Shown piece by piece: positions 12,358 to 24,886 of a stretch of 64,000 bases of DNA (positions are counted from its first letter, which is position 1; every line of letters starts with the position of its first letter). The notes under the pieces were generated by a model. That model saw only the letters and a program-made list of their open reading frames with translations, ran no database searches and had not been told where the DNA came from. The DNA lies in the NCBI RefSeq assembly GCF_033568475.1, contig NC_133122.1, positions 138,949,402 to 139,013,401 of the forward strand. Reading direction: 5' to 3'. This DNA is from Henckelia pumila. Lineage: Eukaryota; Streptophyta; Magnoliopsida; Lamiales; Gesneriaceae. The position numbers were made by a program, and so were the translations under genes.

Positions 12358-13027
12358 ATTTTTATTTTATTTTTTTAAAAAAATGTGACGATAACGTGAA
12401 AGATTAATTATAATGAAATCTCAAATATGATATCTCATTCTAAATTTGACATTTTGATATTATATTATAACTTATAAATCATGAGTTTTATCTAACTTTT
12501 CTCTTGATAATTGAAATGTTTAGCTCATCAAAATTTTATAAGCCAAAAATAACATTTTTAATACTTCTACCATGATTTATTTATTAAAATAAAAATAATT
12601 TTTTTAATCTTATTTTCATTATCTAATAATAAGCTATTTTGTGTCTTTTTGAGATAAATATTTTAATAAATTATTTAATAAAGTACTTTTTTTAAGTTTT
12701 GTATCCAACTCGGACTTATTTAACCTGACATAAAATTTTCCCAAGATCCTTTATAATTAAAATTTATAATCGATAAATTATAACTTGGGAAATCCCAAAT
12801 GCACATTATAAATTTATTTTATCAGTTAAAAAAGAAAAATAAATTTATTTTACCCCGTCATTTCACTTGATCTTTGATCCAGATTTTGATGATAAGGGGA
12901 AATCAGTTCAAAGTTCAAACTCGAGGGATAAATTAAACCAAGAATCCTAGTCTTACATAACAAGTCATCAGTCTATTTATATCTATTTTATTTTAAAATC
13001 TATTTATGTAATTATAATTTATATCTC
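12358..13027. other. Intergenic AT-rich spacer
   Basis: About 670 bp between the Copia-1 LTR and the first hAT-type element. It is very AT-rich, with homopolymer runs. I see no coding region, RNA gene or recognisable repeat in it. Confidence 0.6.
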
Positions 13028-13035
13028 TATGTAAA

Positions 13036-13556
13036 TGGAGATGTAAATGAGACGAACAGTTCGCGAACTGTTTGAGTCTCGGCTCGTTAAAAGCTCGTTC
13101 GGGCTCGTTTAATGAGGCTCGTTAAGGCAAACGAACCAAGCTCGAGCTTTACAATATTCGGTTCGTTAGCTCGTGAACATGCTCGTTAACAGTCTCGTTA
13201 ACAATCTCGTAAGTTATCTATTAGACGAAAAAATAATAGTATTGATATTTAATTTATAAATTTACACTTTACTTATGAAAAATATTGAAAAATCTATAAA
13301 AACTAATTTATTAAAATAAAATTACAAATTTTAATAATAATATTATATTTTTTTAAATATATAATTTAGTTTTAAATTAATTTAATGAATATTTAAATTT
13401 ATAGTTTAAACATATTAAGCTCGTTTAGACTCGATAAAAGCTCGAATAAGCTCGTGAGCCATGAATATATTCGTTAAATAAGCTCGGGCTCGGCTTGTTT
13501 ATAAATGAACCGAGCTTCAACATTCAAAAGCTCGGCTCGGCTCGTTTACATTCTTA
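13036..13556. mobile_element. Non-autonomous hAT-type DNA transposon (521 bp)
   Basis: An exact 8-bp target duplication TATGTAAA flanks the element (13028-13035 and 13557-13564). The ends form an imperfect terminal inverted repeat, TGGAGATGTAAATGAG against TAAGAATGTAAACGAG. Both subterminal regions are dense in GCTCG/CGAGC motifs and the middle is AT-rich. There is no transposase ORF. The 8-bp duplication and clustered subterminal motifs fit the hAT superfamily. Confidence 0.82.
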
Positions 13557-14163
13557 TATGTAAATACGTATGAGAATCAAATTTCGAAAAGTACTCCACT
13601 GATACAATGACCGACGCCCAAACCCAATTTCAAAGGTTGGCATTTTTTAATCTCAATAACGAAAAATACCAAATCGAGTTTCAAGTTGATTATTCGTAAA
13701 CCAGATATAAGAAGAATTGTTTTCACTGATCTCAAAATAATTGGAATCAAAGTATTCAAACTCAACAAGGTAAATAAACTTATATGCATCGTATCCGTAT
13801 GCGAGATTTGAGCTTGATTCATAGGCCATCTAAAAATATTTTGTCTAACAAAATACTTATTAAAAATTTTAAATTCTGTTGTGTTCTATAATAACGAATC
13901 ACAACAATTACAAATTTATTTTATCAGTATTTTTTTTGAACTAAAAAACAAAATAAATAAAATTCGAAAGTGAAGGTTGACCTAAAAATCGCATTGGTTG
14001 ACATCTCAACGCTTCCACGACTTTTGGTGGAACCACAGCAATTTGGCCAAAGTAAACGACCCCATTTTTCCATCGTTCAAACGAAACCCCGGCCCTCAAA
14101 ATTTTGCTCGCCACGAAAATTCATCCCCCAATTCTCCACTCTGCGCCAAAACCCTTTTCTCTA
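13557..14163 (+). promoter_or_regulatory. Upstream region of the BAG gene
   Basis: This 600-bp stretch between the hAT element and the BAG start codon should hold the promoter and 5' UTR. Two TTGAC cores (GGTTGACC at about 13975 and GGTTGACA at about 13996) match W-box motifs bound by WRKY factors. No clear TATA box was identified. The motif match is short and its function is inferred. Confidence 0.35.
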
Positions 14164-16833
14164 ATGAGGCCAGTAAAGGGTTCGGATCCAATCCCCGGAA
14201 ACGGGGAGACAAACGGTGAAATCGGACCGGGATTGGGGCCTGATCACATTCCTACGATGATTAACATCAAGGTTTCACATGGGGATAATGGGTGTGAAGT
14301 GTCTGTGCCCTTTGATTCCAGCTTTGGTATTTTTCGTTTCTGTTTTTATTTTGTTCATTATTTTGGTGAATAAAGAAATTACGTGTTTGTTGTTGATTTG
14401 TTGTTTAAGGTTTTTTTGTGCATGAATGATGATGAATAAAGCAATAGTTTTGCTGGAAGTTGACTGGTTTTATGGATTTCTCGTTATGTTTCTTACATAT
14501 TGGTGTCTTAAATTCACGCTGATGTATTGCTTAAGGTTGGATCCTTTTATTCTTGGATTTTTGGCTATGACTTTTGATAGAAAGTCACCGTGGAAAGATT
14601 TTAATTGCTTCAGTTTATTAAGGAGATTATTTCCCATGTATGAAGTATGACTTACGTTCAATTTGGAAAAGATCTGGACTTGAATTTATTTGTGTTTGTT
14701 TTGGATGCTCTAATTGTCATAGAAGTTTAGGTATTTATTGTTTTTCAGTGGTTATATCTAAAATGTGACGCATGTCTGACTTATGTTTTTCCGATTCTTA
14801 TGCAGATTTTTTTTTTTTTTTATTTGAAACATGCAGATGTTAAAATAGTGGAAATTAGTATTTTAGTTGCTTTTTATGTACCTTGTGAAAAATCAGATGC
14901 CATCTCTTTTTCAATTTTGTTTTGTTTGATAAATATCGGCCCCACTGCCATATCTGTATAATTGGGATACTTTTGCAGGTCATCTGAAATCCGTGGCTGT
15001 TCAAAAAATGGGTTTGAAGTCTGAACTACTTAAACTCTTGTTCAGGGGTATAGAAAAAGCAGATGATGATAACTTGCAGACTGCCGGTGTGAAGAACAAC
15101 TCGAAGGTGTCACTTGTTGATGACCTGTCCTCTGGACAGAAAATCCCTGAAGAAGTGAAGGAAACTAGTGCAATCTCAACAGGAGTTGCTGCTGTTGCTG
15201 AAGTTCGGGAGGAGGTTGACAAGCTCTTGGAAAAGGTTGACCTTTTCTCCTAGGTTTCCTCTTTCTTCTTTAGTGTTTAGTACCTTATGTTTTATTTAAG
15301 CAAGAGGCCTTTAAGGCACATGAATATCATACATATTACATCAAGGTTCGAGGCAAAGGATTTATATGCTTTAATGTAAATGTACGAAAAAAATTAATTA
15401 CATGTAAAGTAAATGCACAGCTCGTGTCTGGGCGTATCTATTAACTATGGATGCAATATGACGTGGATTTTTTGTTAAACTAGGACAGGTTTCTGCGCTG
15501 AAAGTTGTTGTGGATAGTGGAACCAAGGTTGATGTGAAGGATATTCTTTATTTGACTGAGATGCTTATGAGGCAGTTGCTCAAATTGGACGGAATTGAGG
15601 CTGAAGGAGAAGGGAAAGTTCAGAGAAAACAGGAGGTTAGTATTCTCTTGACATCTTCTCTCATATTTTGTATGATGCATACATATTTTTCTTTTCTTTC
15701 TATCTTTTTCTTTTGGATGTCCTGCCCAATGGTTTAAAGAAATTTTGGCTGCAACTGGTAACCAAGCTTTATGGTTTCCTTGTGTGTTCTTGCTTTGCTT
15801 ATCTTTTCATCCCTCTTCTCATAGTTGATTACTGAGTGATATATCACTGTATGGCTTTGATCTTATTTAAAGGACTCTAAATCTTTTCTTTCCATCTCAC
15901 TGGTCTTATGTCAATTACTCAATCACACCGAACTTTCAAGATGCAATGTTGTTGCTACCGTCAGAACAATTTAATTGAGAAAGGGTAACATCATCCTAAT
16001 TTAAATTATATTCTGTGCAGGTGCGCCGTGTCCAAAGCTTGGTGGATACGATGGACATCCTTAAATCAAAAAACTCGAGTATCACTAGCGATGTTGATAA
16101 TACAGAGTCTATAAGCACTCCAGGGACAGTTGAACCTGATTCTGGAAGTTCGAACATTCCTCCCCCGGCACCAGCTCCTGCCCCTCAATCAGTGCCGCCT
16201 TCCACGTCTCATCCCGTGCCACCTTCTGCCCCATCCCCATCCCCATCCTCATCCCCTGCCCCTTTACCTTCCCAGGCACCGCCTTTGGATCCTTCAGTGG
16301 CGCCGCACCCCAACACTTCTGTGGCACCACAACATTCCAACCTTTATCCTGAAGTTCATTCCGACACACATGTCGAGCTTCATTCAAATCATTATCCCGA
16401 CCCACACTCCAACCATTATCCCGAACCACATTCCAACCCTTATTCTGTGCCACATTCGTACACTTATTCCACACCACATCCTAACCCTTATTCTGAACCT
16501 CATTCCAGCCCTTATCCAGTGGCATACTCTGGCTATTATGCCCACCCATATTCCTCCTATTATTCCAACTATGCAGAGCCACATTTCGTCCCATATCAAA
16601 TGCCATATGCTACTGTTCTGACTCCTATGTCCTATTCGGCTCCTCATCCTGGGCAATATACTTCCCCATCCACTGCGGCGCATAATCCCTACCCTTATCC
16701 CACGCCACATTCCAACTCTCCCTATACACCTTCAGCACCACACCCTCCCTCTCGCCCTGTGACACATTCTGACCCTTATAATGTGCCATCTTCTGATACG
16801 AAGGTAACTCAGAATTGGGAACACTTTGAGTAG
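14164..16833 (+). CDS. BAG-family co-chaperone with N-terminal ubiquitin-like domain
   Basis: Four exons (14164-14326, 14979-15235, 15489-15635, 16021-16833) join in frame at GT-AG borders to give 459 residues. Residues 32 to about 105 form a ubiquitin-like domain (MINIKVSHGDN, LLFRGIEKADDDNLQTAGV). Residues about 118-205 form the BAG domain (REEVDKLLEKVSALKVVVD, LMRQLLKLDGI, RRVQSLVDTMD), which in this family binds the Hsp70 ATPase domain and promotes nucleotide exchange. This resembles plant BAG1-4. The last 230 residues are odd: a Pro/Ser block, then a His/Tyr/Pro repeat with a period of about eight (PHSNHYPE, PHSNPYSV). An in-frame ATG at 14104 would add 20 residues; I prefer 14164 because the extension looks like UTR. 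It is convergent with the Nudix gene, stop codons 336 bp apart. Confidence 0.9.
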
Positions 16834-17169
16834 TTCATCTTCGAATCGTGGAGAATACTATATAAGAAACGCACCAAAAGCCTTTGCTTTTCTTGATGGT
16901 TGATGTAGATAATTGAGTTATTTCTATTTTTCCTGTCGCTTAGTGAAAATCATCATACCTGGAAACTGGGATTCTTTATCACTGAGCGAACTCTTTTTTT
17001 TTTTTAATCCTCCAATGCTATTTATTTTCTTGAAGAATTTAAACAATATACATTGCGTGCTCGTGAAAGTTAAATTTCATGCAGTAAAGTTGAGTAACAG
17101 CTCTTATTATCTACTGTCTCCTTGTTTGTTTATCGGTAATTTCAACTATAGAGTCATGCATATCTGTGG
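16834..17169. other. Convergent 3' ends of the BAG and Nudix genes
   Basis: This 336-bp gap should contain both 3' UTRs. It is T-rich on the plus strand with a long T run near 16992. Nothing else is visible. Confidence 0.5.
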
Positions 17170-18348
<1,179 letters not shown>

Positions 18349-19909
18349 ATTCCTTAGTATATAATTAACTTACAATAGAACTACCATAACATTTACTTCC
18401 CTTTCTATCTCATTTCGATATAGTTTCCAAATTCTCATGCATATATTCCAAAGGAAAAAAGGGAAGAAAATGTTCCATATTCAAAGTCACAATAACTTTT
18501 TGGAATGGGAATCTTATATGTAATGTGACATTACAACTTGAAACATATATATAAAATAATAGAGAGATAGTTATATGTATAATGCTGTATAATGTTTGGG
18601 CATGCATTGCGTGTTGTGGGGGCAAGTTTAAAAGAATGTGAGATTGATTAATAATGCTGAGGATCTAGCTGCTCAAAATTAAAGTTGTTTAGGCCAAATT
18701 CCTTCCCAGCATTTTCTTCTCCGGTTGATTCCAACACTGTAAGATGTTTCAGTTGGTATAATAGATAGACACGTTTGATCAATAATTATGAGTTTGATTC
18801 TCTTTACCAAAACTTTTTCAAACTAGTTTACTGAAGCATATCGAAAAATAGTCATTGTGAGTTAATTAATTTCACGTTAAAAAAATATAAAGATGCTCCC
18901 CTTTCGGAAATTTGGTTAGGTTTGCTTGATGTAGCTAGCCTTGATTTAATTACTCGCTGTGACTTAAATGTGAATCCGGCTATGTATCAATATATGCTCC
19001 ATTCACCCCGTTGAAAAATTAATGTAAATTCGATAATGACTATGATAATTGTGGAATAGGTTTTGTAGATAACACATAAAGGTCAATGTTCTTAAATTTT
19101 AATTTTTTTTAAAATATTTTCTGTACGGATTGGTGGTTATTATTTTTATTTTTAGTTTATTTTATATTTAAAAAAAAAAAACACTCGTGATGGATTTTGG
19201 AATTTGATAAATCGTGTTCTGAGATACGTACCAACTGTGAAAACATAATTTGAATGCTTAAAAAAAAACTTAATTTGAAGCCCAAAAATATTTGGTGAAT
19301 CGCTTTAGTAGTTTATTATAAATGGAGGCTTCATTATCAAATTTAGATCATATTCATGAAAATACTTTTATATTCTTAGTTTTCTCCCAAAAAATAGATT
19401 GAATTGATCGAAAAACATATTTTTATTTTTGGTTAGAAAATGTTTTCATATAGAATGAAATTTATTTATTTATTTATTTTTAGTGTGAAAATCATTCGTT
19501 AGGTTTGCTAATAATTTTTCATAGTATTTAGAGATTGTTTGCAATTTCTCAAAAAAAATAAAATAATTATTCAATTTAAACTTTAAAAAGCAGTTTTTGG
19601 TGTTTCACAATCTCGGATTTTGCTTTTGCTTCGATATAATTAAAGTAAAATCTCAAATATAATCTCATGTCATCCTTCAAAATTGATTATGGTATTCTGA
19701 TAAATAAATAGAAATTTTTCTGTGAACTTGACCCAATTTTTTGTTTTTTTTTTTTTGTTTTTTTGGGTCTCATCGAAATTTTGCATTCGTTCAAATAAAC
19801 GAAGAAAGATATGATTTCTCTAACAACGGTATTTTGTTAATTTATTAAAAAAATATTAAGAAAATAATTTATTTATCCAATACTTTAAGTTAAAAAATGT
19901 CACATTTGC
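18349..19909. other. Intergenic region between the Nudix gene and the second hAT element
   Basis: About 1.5 kb, AT-rich, with several A or T runs. The proximal few hundred bases should hold the Nudix promoter on the minus strand. Apart from a possible SINE relic near 18737, I see no gene or repeat. Confidence 0.5.
18737..18840 (+). repeat. Possible tRNA-derived SINE relic
   Basis: TTTCAGTTGGTATAATAG followed about 40 bases later by GAGTTTGATTCTCTTTACC resembles the A and B boxes of a tRNA-derived SINE head in correct order and spacing. The B box departs from GGTTCGANNCC, and no poly-A tail or target duplication was found. It may be chance. Confidence 0.3.
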
Positions 19910-19917
19910 ATTTTTAT

Positions 19918-20527
19918 TAGGGATGACAACGGACGGGTCTTGGGCGGGTTTGGTTAAATCGAGGACCCGCCCCGTAAATCTAGCGGCTCTAATCTGAATT
20001 AGACTTGTTGAACCCACCAAAAAATTAAATAATTTTAAATTTATTAAATTAAAAATTTAAAAGTTTAAAAATTAACAAAAATGATTAAATTTAATTTCAA
20101 ATATATATATTAATAATATTTAAGACAAAAAAAATATTCTCACAAATTAAATCTATCAACTTGTAATTAATTAATAATTATTAACCAAAAAAATATTATA
20201 ATGATATATTTTTTTATGTAAACATATCATAATAAAATAAAATCATTTCAATCCAATAATATTATACACTTAAATTATGGATAAAATACTAATTATTTAA
20301 TATAAAAATATAAGTATATATTATTAATATTACACATATATTTATATATATATATATATACACATATACATTTTAAATTTATATATATATTTTTTGGCGA
20401 GACGGGTCCGGGACGGGTTTAGCCAAACCGGAACCCGCACCGAACCCGTTTGTGGACCCTCTTAGGCGCCTCTAGACCCGTCCCTTTGGGGCGGATTTAA
20501 TGCAAACCTGACACATTGCCATCCATA
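19918..20527. mobile_element. Non-autonomous hAT-type DNA transposon (610 bp)
   Basis: The exact 8-bp duplication ATTTTTAT occurs at 19910-19917 and 20528-20535. The ends form an inverted repeat, TAGGGATGACAACG against TATGGATGGCAATG. Subterminal regions are rich in GGGTTTGG/CCCGCC-type motifs, and the 400-bp centre is almost pure AT. No ORF is present. End sequence and duplication length place it in the hAT superfamily. Confidence 0.85.
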
Positions 20528-20535
20528 ATTTTTAT

Positions 20536-21890
20536 CTTTAAACATCACAAACTTCTCAAGTCCCCTCCTTTTCTTAATCTATAAATATAAATTTAATCAC
20601 TTAAAAACACAATTTGCAACCACTCCCTTAATAGTTAATACTAATAGAACTAATTTAAATTCCTGACATTAAATTCAAATATACAACTTTTCTATGTGAA
20701 CATTTTCTAAATCGTAAATTTTGATCATATTAAAATTAGATTAAATAATACCTTAAAAAAATAGATTAAATAAAAGTTGGGACAGGAGAAAGTTTAATAA
20801 GTAGCATTTTATTATTCTCTCTCACTGTTGGATTTTTAATTAGGCCCAAATGTGAAGGAGTCCAAATTAAATAAGCCCAAATCGTAATGCCCGATTTCAT
20901 AACCCAGCCCAACCGAGTGTTTTCATCCCTGTTCCCCACGTGTGAATTCAATAGCTTTTAGGGTTTTTCGAGTTGGCCAAGGTCGGGCAGAACGGGCAGC
21001 TGTACCGCTGCCCGTTGCTTTTTGAATGATTTTTCAATAAACGTCACACCCCCACTTGCTCCCGCTTCTTCTCGCCATTCGAAATCCCTCTCTCTCCACA
21101 GTCTGCACCGATTTTCATTTTTTCACAATCGGAAGATTTATTTACTCATTTCCTAATCTATACTTGGATTTTTTCTGATCGATTCGAGCGGAGAAAGTTT
21201 TGTACCGGTCGCAGATTTCACCTGGAAACTGGTGGGGGAGCAAAGAAGAGGAGGGAGAAACCCTAGCTGCTGCAGTTTCGGTGAAGGGATTTTGTTATTG
21301 TTCTTTAGCTAGGTACTCGTGTTTGTATACTGTAATTTTGACTTTGGATCTATCTGTATGTGAGTTAATTTTGCGAAATGTTCCAATCTGTTTATGGCGG
21401 TCGTGATTGATTTTAGATTAAAACAGTTTGTATGCTTAGTTTTGGAGTTTGTTTATGTGTACCATTTCATTCTCGTGATTGTGGTGGTTCTGAAATTTGT
21501 GTTTTAAGCTGGTTAGGTTATTTATTAGATGTTTACTTTGACGTGTTTGAAGCTAAAGTTCAGGGTTTGAGCTCGGATTGTGATTGATTGTATTTATTGT
21601 TTCAAACAAGAAATTTTTGTTCGTTTTATTCGGGTAGAGATTAAGAAATGATTGGATTCTGTTGACCCATTTAATTTTTTTTGGTTGATTAAAGGCAGAA
21701 ACAGATTTTGGGGTCTTTCGCCCTAGCCATTTCTGGGGGAAGAACATGATGTGATTGGCCTATGTTGTTTGTTTTTGGTGTTTTATTCATCGAATTTTGT
21801 GTTGTTATTATTATCAGAAGTTTGTCACTTTTTCTATTATCTCTTGTAAATTTCAGGATTTCATATATTGACTTACTAAGTTCAGGAGAA
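20536..21890 (+). promoter_or_regulatory. Promoter and 5' UTR of the importin-beta gene, with telo-box motifs and a likely leader intron
   Basis: TTAGGGTTT at 20958-20966 and AAACCCTAG at 21258-21266 match telo-box elements common in plant genes for translation and growth. A leader intron is likely from 21313 (AG|GTACTCG) to 21856 (TTTCAG), which would bring the start codon 34 bases from the second exon edge. A perfect 10-bp inverted repeat (AACGGGCAGC, six-base loop) lies at 20991-21016. A 68-codon ORF at 21200 spans the predicted donor site, so it is probably not a functional upstream ORF. Confidence 0.5.
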
Positions 21891-24602
21891 ATGGCTTTGG
21901 AGATCACCCAGTTTCTATTGTCTGCTCAATCACCTGATGCAAATGTTCGAACTGGGGCAGAAAATACTCTTGGTCAGTTCCGGGATCAAAACTTGCCGGG
22001 ATTTTTGCTATCGTTGTCTGTTGAACTTTCCAATGATGGAAAACCCACTGAGTCTCGAAGACTTGCTGGTATTGTCCTTAAGAACTCATTGGATGCTAAG
22101 GAAGCTGCGACAAAGGATCACCTTGTTCAACAATGGATAGCAATTGACAACACATTTAAATCTCAGATAAAGAGCTCTCTGTTGAATACCCTTGGATCTG
22201 CTGTTCAGGAAGCTAGTCACACTGCTGCCCAAGTAATTGCAAAGATAGCTTCAATTGAAATTCCCCGGAAAGAATGGCCGGAACTTGTTGGTTCATTGCT
22301 TGCCAATATGACTCAACCAGATAAACCTGCATCCCTGAAACAGGCTACACTTGAATCTCTTGGTTATGTGTGTGAGGAGATATCCCACGAAGATCTCGTT
22401 CAGGATGAAGTCAATTCTGTTCTAACAGCTGTTGTTCAAGGAATGAATGTTTCAGAGCAAAGCCCGGAAGTCCGTCTGGCTGCAACTAGGGCCTTATTGA
22501 ATGCCCTCGATTTTGCTCGAACCAACTTTGAAAATGAGATGGAGAGGAACTATATCATGAAGGTGACATGTGATGCTGCATTGGCAAAAGAGACAGAAAT
22601 CAGACAGGCTGCATTTGAGTGTCTAGTTTCCATTGCATCTACATACTATGAGGTACTTGAACCTTATATGCAAAAGATCTTTGAGCTTACATCTAATGCA
22701 GTCAAAGGAGATGAGGAGGCTGTTGCCCTTCAAGCAGTAGAGTTCTGGAGCTCCATTTGTGATGAAGAATTAGAGCTTCAAGACTACGAAGTCCCCGAGA
22801 GTGGTGATTCTAGTGCTCCCCACTCTCATTTTATTGAAAAAGCACTTCCCACTTTAGTGCCTATGCTGCTAGAAACTCTACTTAAGCAGGATGAGGACCA
22901 AGACCAAGATGATGGGATTTGGAATCTTGCCATGGCTGGTGGCACGTGCCTTTGTCTTGTTGCTAGGACTGTAGGGGATGCTGTTGTTCCTCTGGTGATG
23001 CCTTTTGTAGAAACGAACATATCAAAAACTGACTGGAGATCACGGGAAGCCGCTACATATGCATTTGGCTCAATCCTTGAAGGACCAAGCATTGAGAAGC
23101 TATCCCCCATGGTGAATGCTGGGCTAGATTTCCTGCTCAATGCGATGACAGATGAAAACAGCCATGTGAAAGATACAACTGCTTGGACTCTTAGTCGTAT
23201 CTTTGAGTTGCTGCACTCACCGGCTAGTGGTTTCTCTGTAATCACACCTGCTAACCTTCAGAAAATTTTGGTTGTCTTGTTGGAAAGTATAAAAGATGCT
23301 CCACATGTGGCTGAGAAGGTTTGTGGAGCTATTTATTTTCTTGCTCAGGGGTACGAGGATGCTGGGCCAAGTTCTTCCCTTCTCACACATTACATTCCAG
23401 ATATCATGACTTCTCTGATCACTGCAGCCGATCGGACTGATGGCAGTGACTCTAAACTCCGATCTTCTGCTTATGAAACACTGAACGAGGTTGTTAGGAG
23501 TTCGAACCTCGTTGAGACATCTCAGATCATTGCCAAACTTCTCCCTGTTGTCATGTCTAAGTTGGAACAAACTTTAAATCTTCAAATTTTATCGTCTGAT
23601 GACAGGGAAAAGCAAGGAGATTTACAAGCCTCTCTCTGTGGTGTGCTTCAGGTTATCATTCAAAAACTAAGCAGTGCAGATGAAACTAAGCCCATAATAT
23701 TACAGGTGGCTGATCAAATCATGCTACTTTTCCTCAATGTTTTCGCTTGCCGTAGTTCTACAGTTCATGAAGAAGCTATGCTTGCTATTGGTGCACTGGC
23801 CTATGCCACCGGGCCAGAGTTTGGGAAGTACATGCAAGAGTTCTACAAATATCTAGAGATGGGTTTGCAAAATTTTGAGGAATATCAGGTTTGCGCCATT
23901 TCAGTTGGGGTTGTTGGTGACATTTCCCGTGCATTGGATGAAAAGATCTTGCCGTATTGTGATGGGGTTATGACACTTCTGCTAAAGGATCTCTCCAGTG
24001 CTGAATTACACCGCTCAGTTAAGCCTGCCATATTTTCTTGCTTTGGTGACATTGCTCTTGCAATCAGTGAACATTTTGAGAAGTACATCAGTTATGTACT
24101 ACCAATGATGCAGAGCGCCTCAGAAGTGTGTGCTCAGATGGATTACACTGATGAAGAGATGATGGACTACGGCAACCTACTCAGACGCAGTATTTTCGAG
24201 GGTTACTCGGGAATTCTCCAGGGATTCAAGAATTCGAAGGCTGAGCTCATGCTACCATATGCTCCTCATCTTCTGCAATTCATCGATTTGGTTGCCAAAG
24301 ACAAACAGAGGTATATTGACTAAATTCGTTTGTACATCTATACCAATCATTATCAGTATTATTTGGCATTTTAATGCTACTACTTTTAAACTCACAGGGA
24401 TGAGAGTGTAACAAAAGCAGCGGTGGCAGTTTTGGGTGACGTAGCAGATGCACTGGGCTCAAATATTAAGGCACTGTTCAAGGATTGTTCATTCTGCGCA
24501 GAATTATTAGGCGAGTGCCTTCAGTCGGATGATGAACAGCTAAAAGAAACAGCCGCATGGACACAAGGGATGATTGGTCGTGCATTTTCTGTAAATGGCT
24601 GA
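21891..24602 (+). CDS. KPNB1: Importin subunit beta-1 (karyopherin beta-1)
   Basis: Two exons (21891-24310 and 24398-24602) join in frame (CAG AG|G GAT) to give 874 residues, close to the family's usual 870. The product carries cargo-importin-alpha complexes through the nuclear pore and is released by Ran-GTP. The N-terminal importin-beta domain (about residues 20-100; RRLAGIVLKNSLDAKEAA) binds Ran. HEAT repeats fill the rest, and the acidic loop DEDQDQDD lies at about 333-340. Conserved phrases include RQAAFECLVSIASTYYE and GPEFGKYMQEFYKYLEMGLQ. The reading frame extends 43 codons upstream, but that part lies in the predicted leader intron, and GAGAAATGGCTTTGGAG is the natural start. It is convergent with the TBL gene. 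Confidence 0.95.
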
Positions 24603-24886
24603 GCATTGTGTCTCAATTTTCATCCGAGCCTTATATGTTTCTGTGTTTTAAGTTGAGTTGTCTGTGTACTCACGAAGGTGTGAGTCAAGGTCATGTACAC
24701 TCGAGTTTTGTTCAATGTGGATGAACTGAAATGACGAACAAAAAACTCATCTGATATGCTTAATTGTGTCACAAGTTTTGATGCTTCATTTATTATAAAT
24801 CTGCAATTACCATTAATTTAATGGTATTTTCTTGCTTATCGATTTGTTTACTGTACATCAATAAACATTCGTACATATTCTTTGCA
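24603..24886. other. Convergent 3' ends of the importin and TBL genes
   Basis: A 284-bp gap between opposing stop codons. It must carry both 3' UTRs, so the transcripts may overlap. No other feature is visible. Confidence 0.5.

Noticed and set aside
16109-16710. Open frames of 100-160 codons antisense and out of frame to BAG exon 4
   Set aside because: They arise from the short-period His/Tyr/Pro repeat of the real exon and show only repetitive composition.
21200-21406. 68-codon ORF upstream of importin
   Set aside because: It crosses a good splice donor at 21312/21313 and shows no family features; at most a leader-exon uORF.
21762-21890. N-terminal extension of importin beta by 43 codons
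   Set aside because: It is hydrophobic, lies in a predicted leader intron ending at 21856, and importin beta proteins start at the MALEIT-like site.
22826-23570. Minus-strand ORFs of 117-139 codons inside the importin exon
   Set aside because: Shadow frames of a strongly conserved coding exon.
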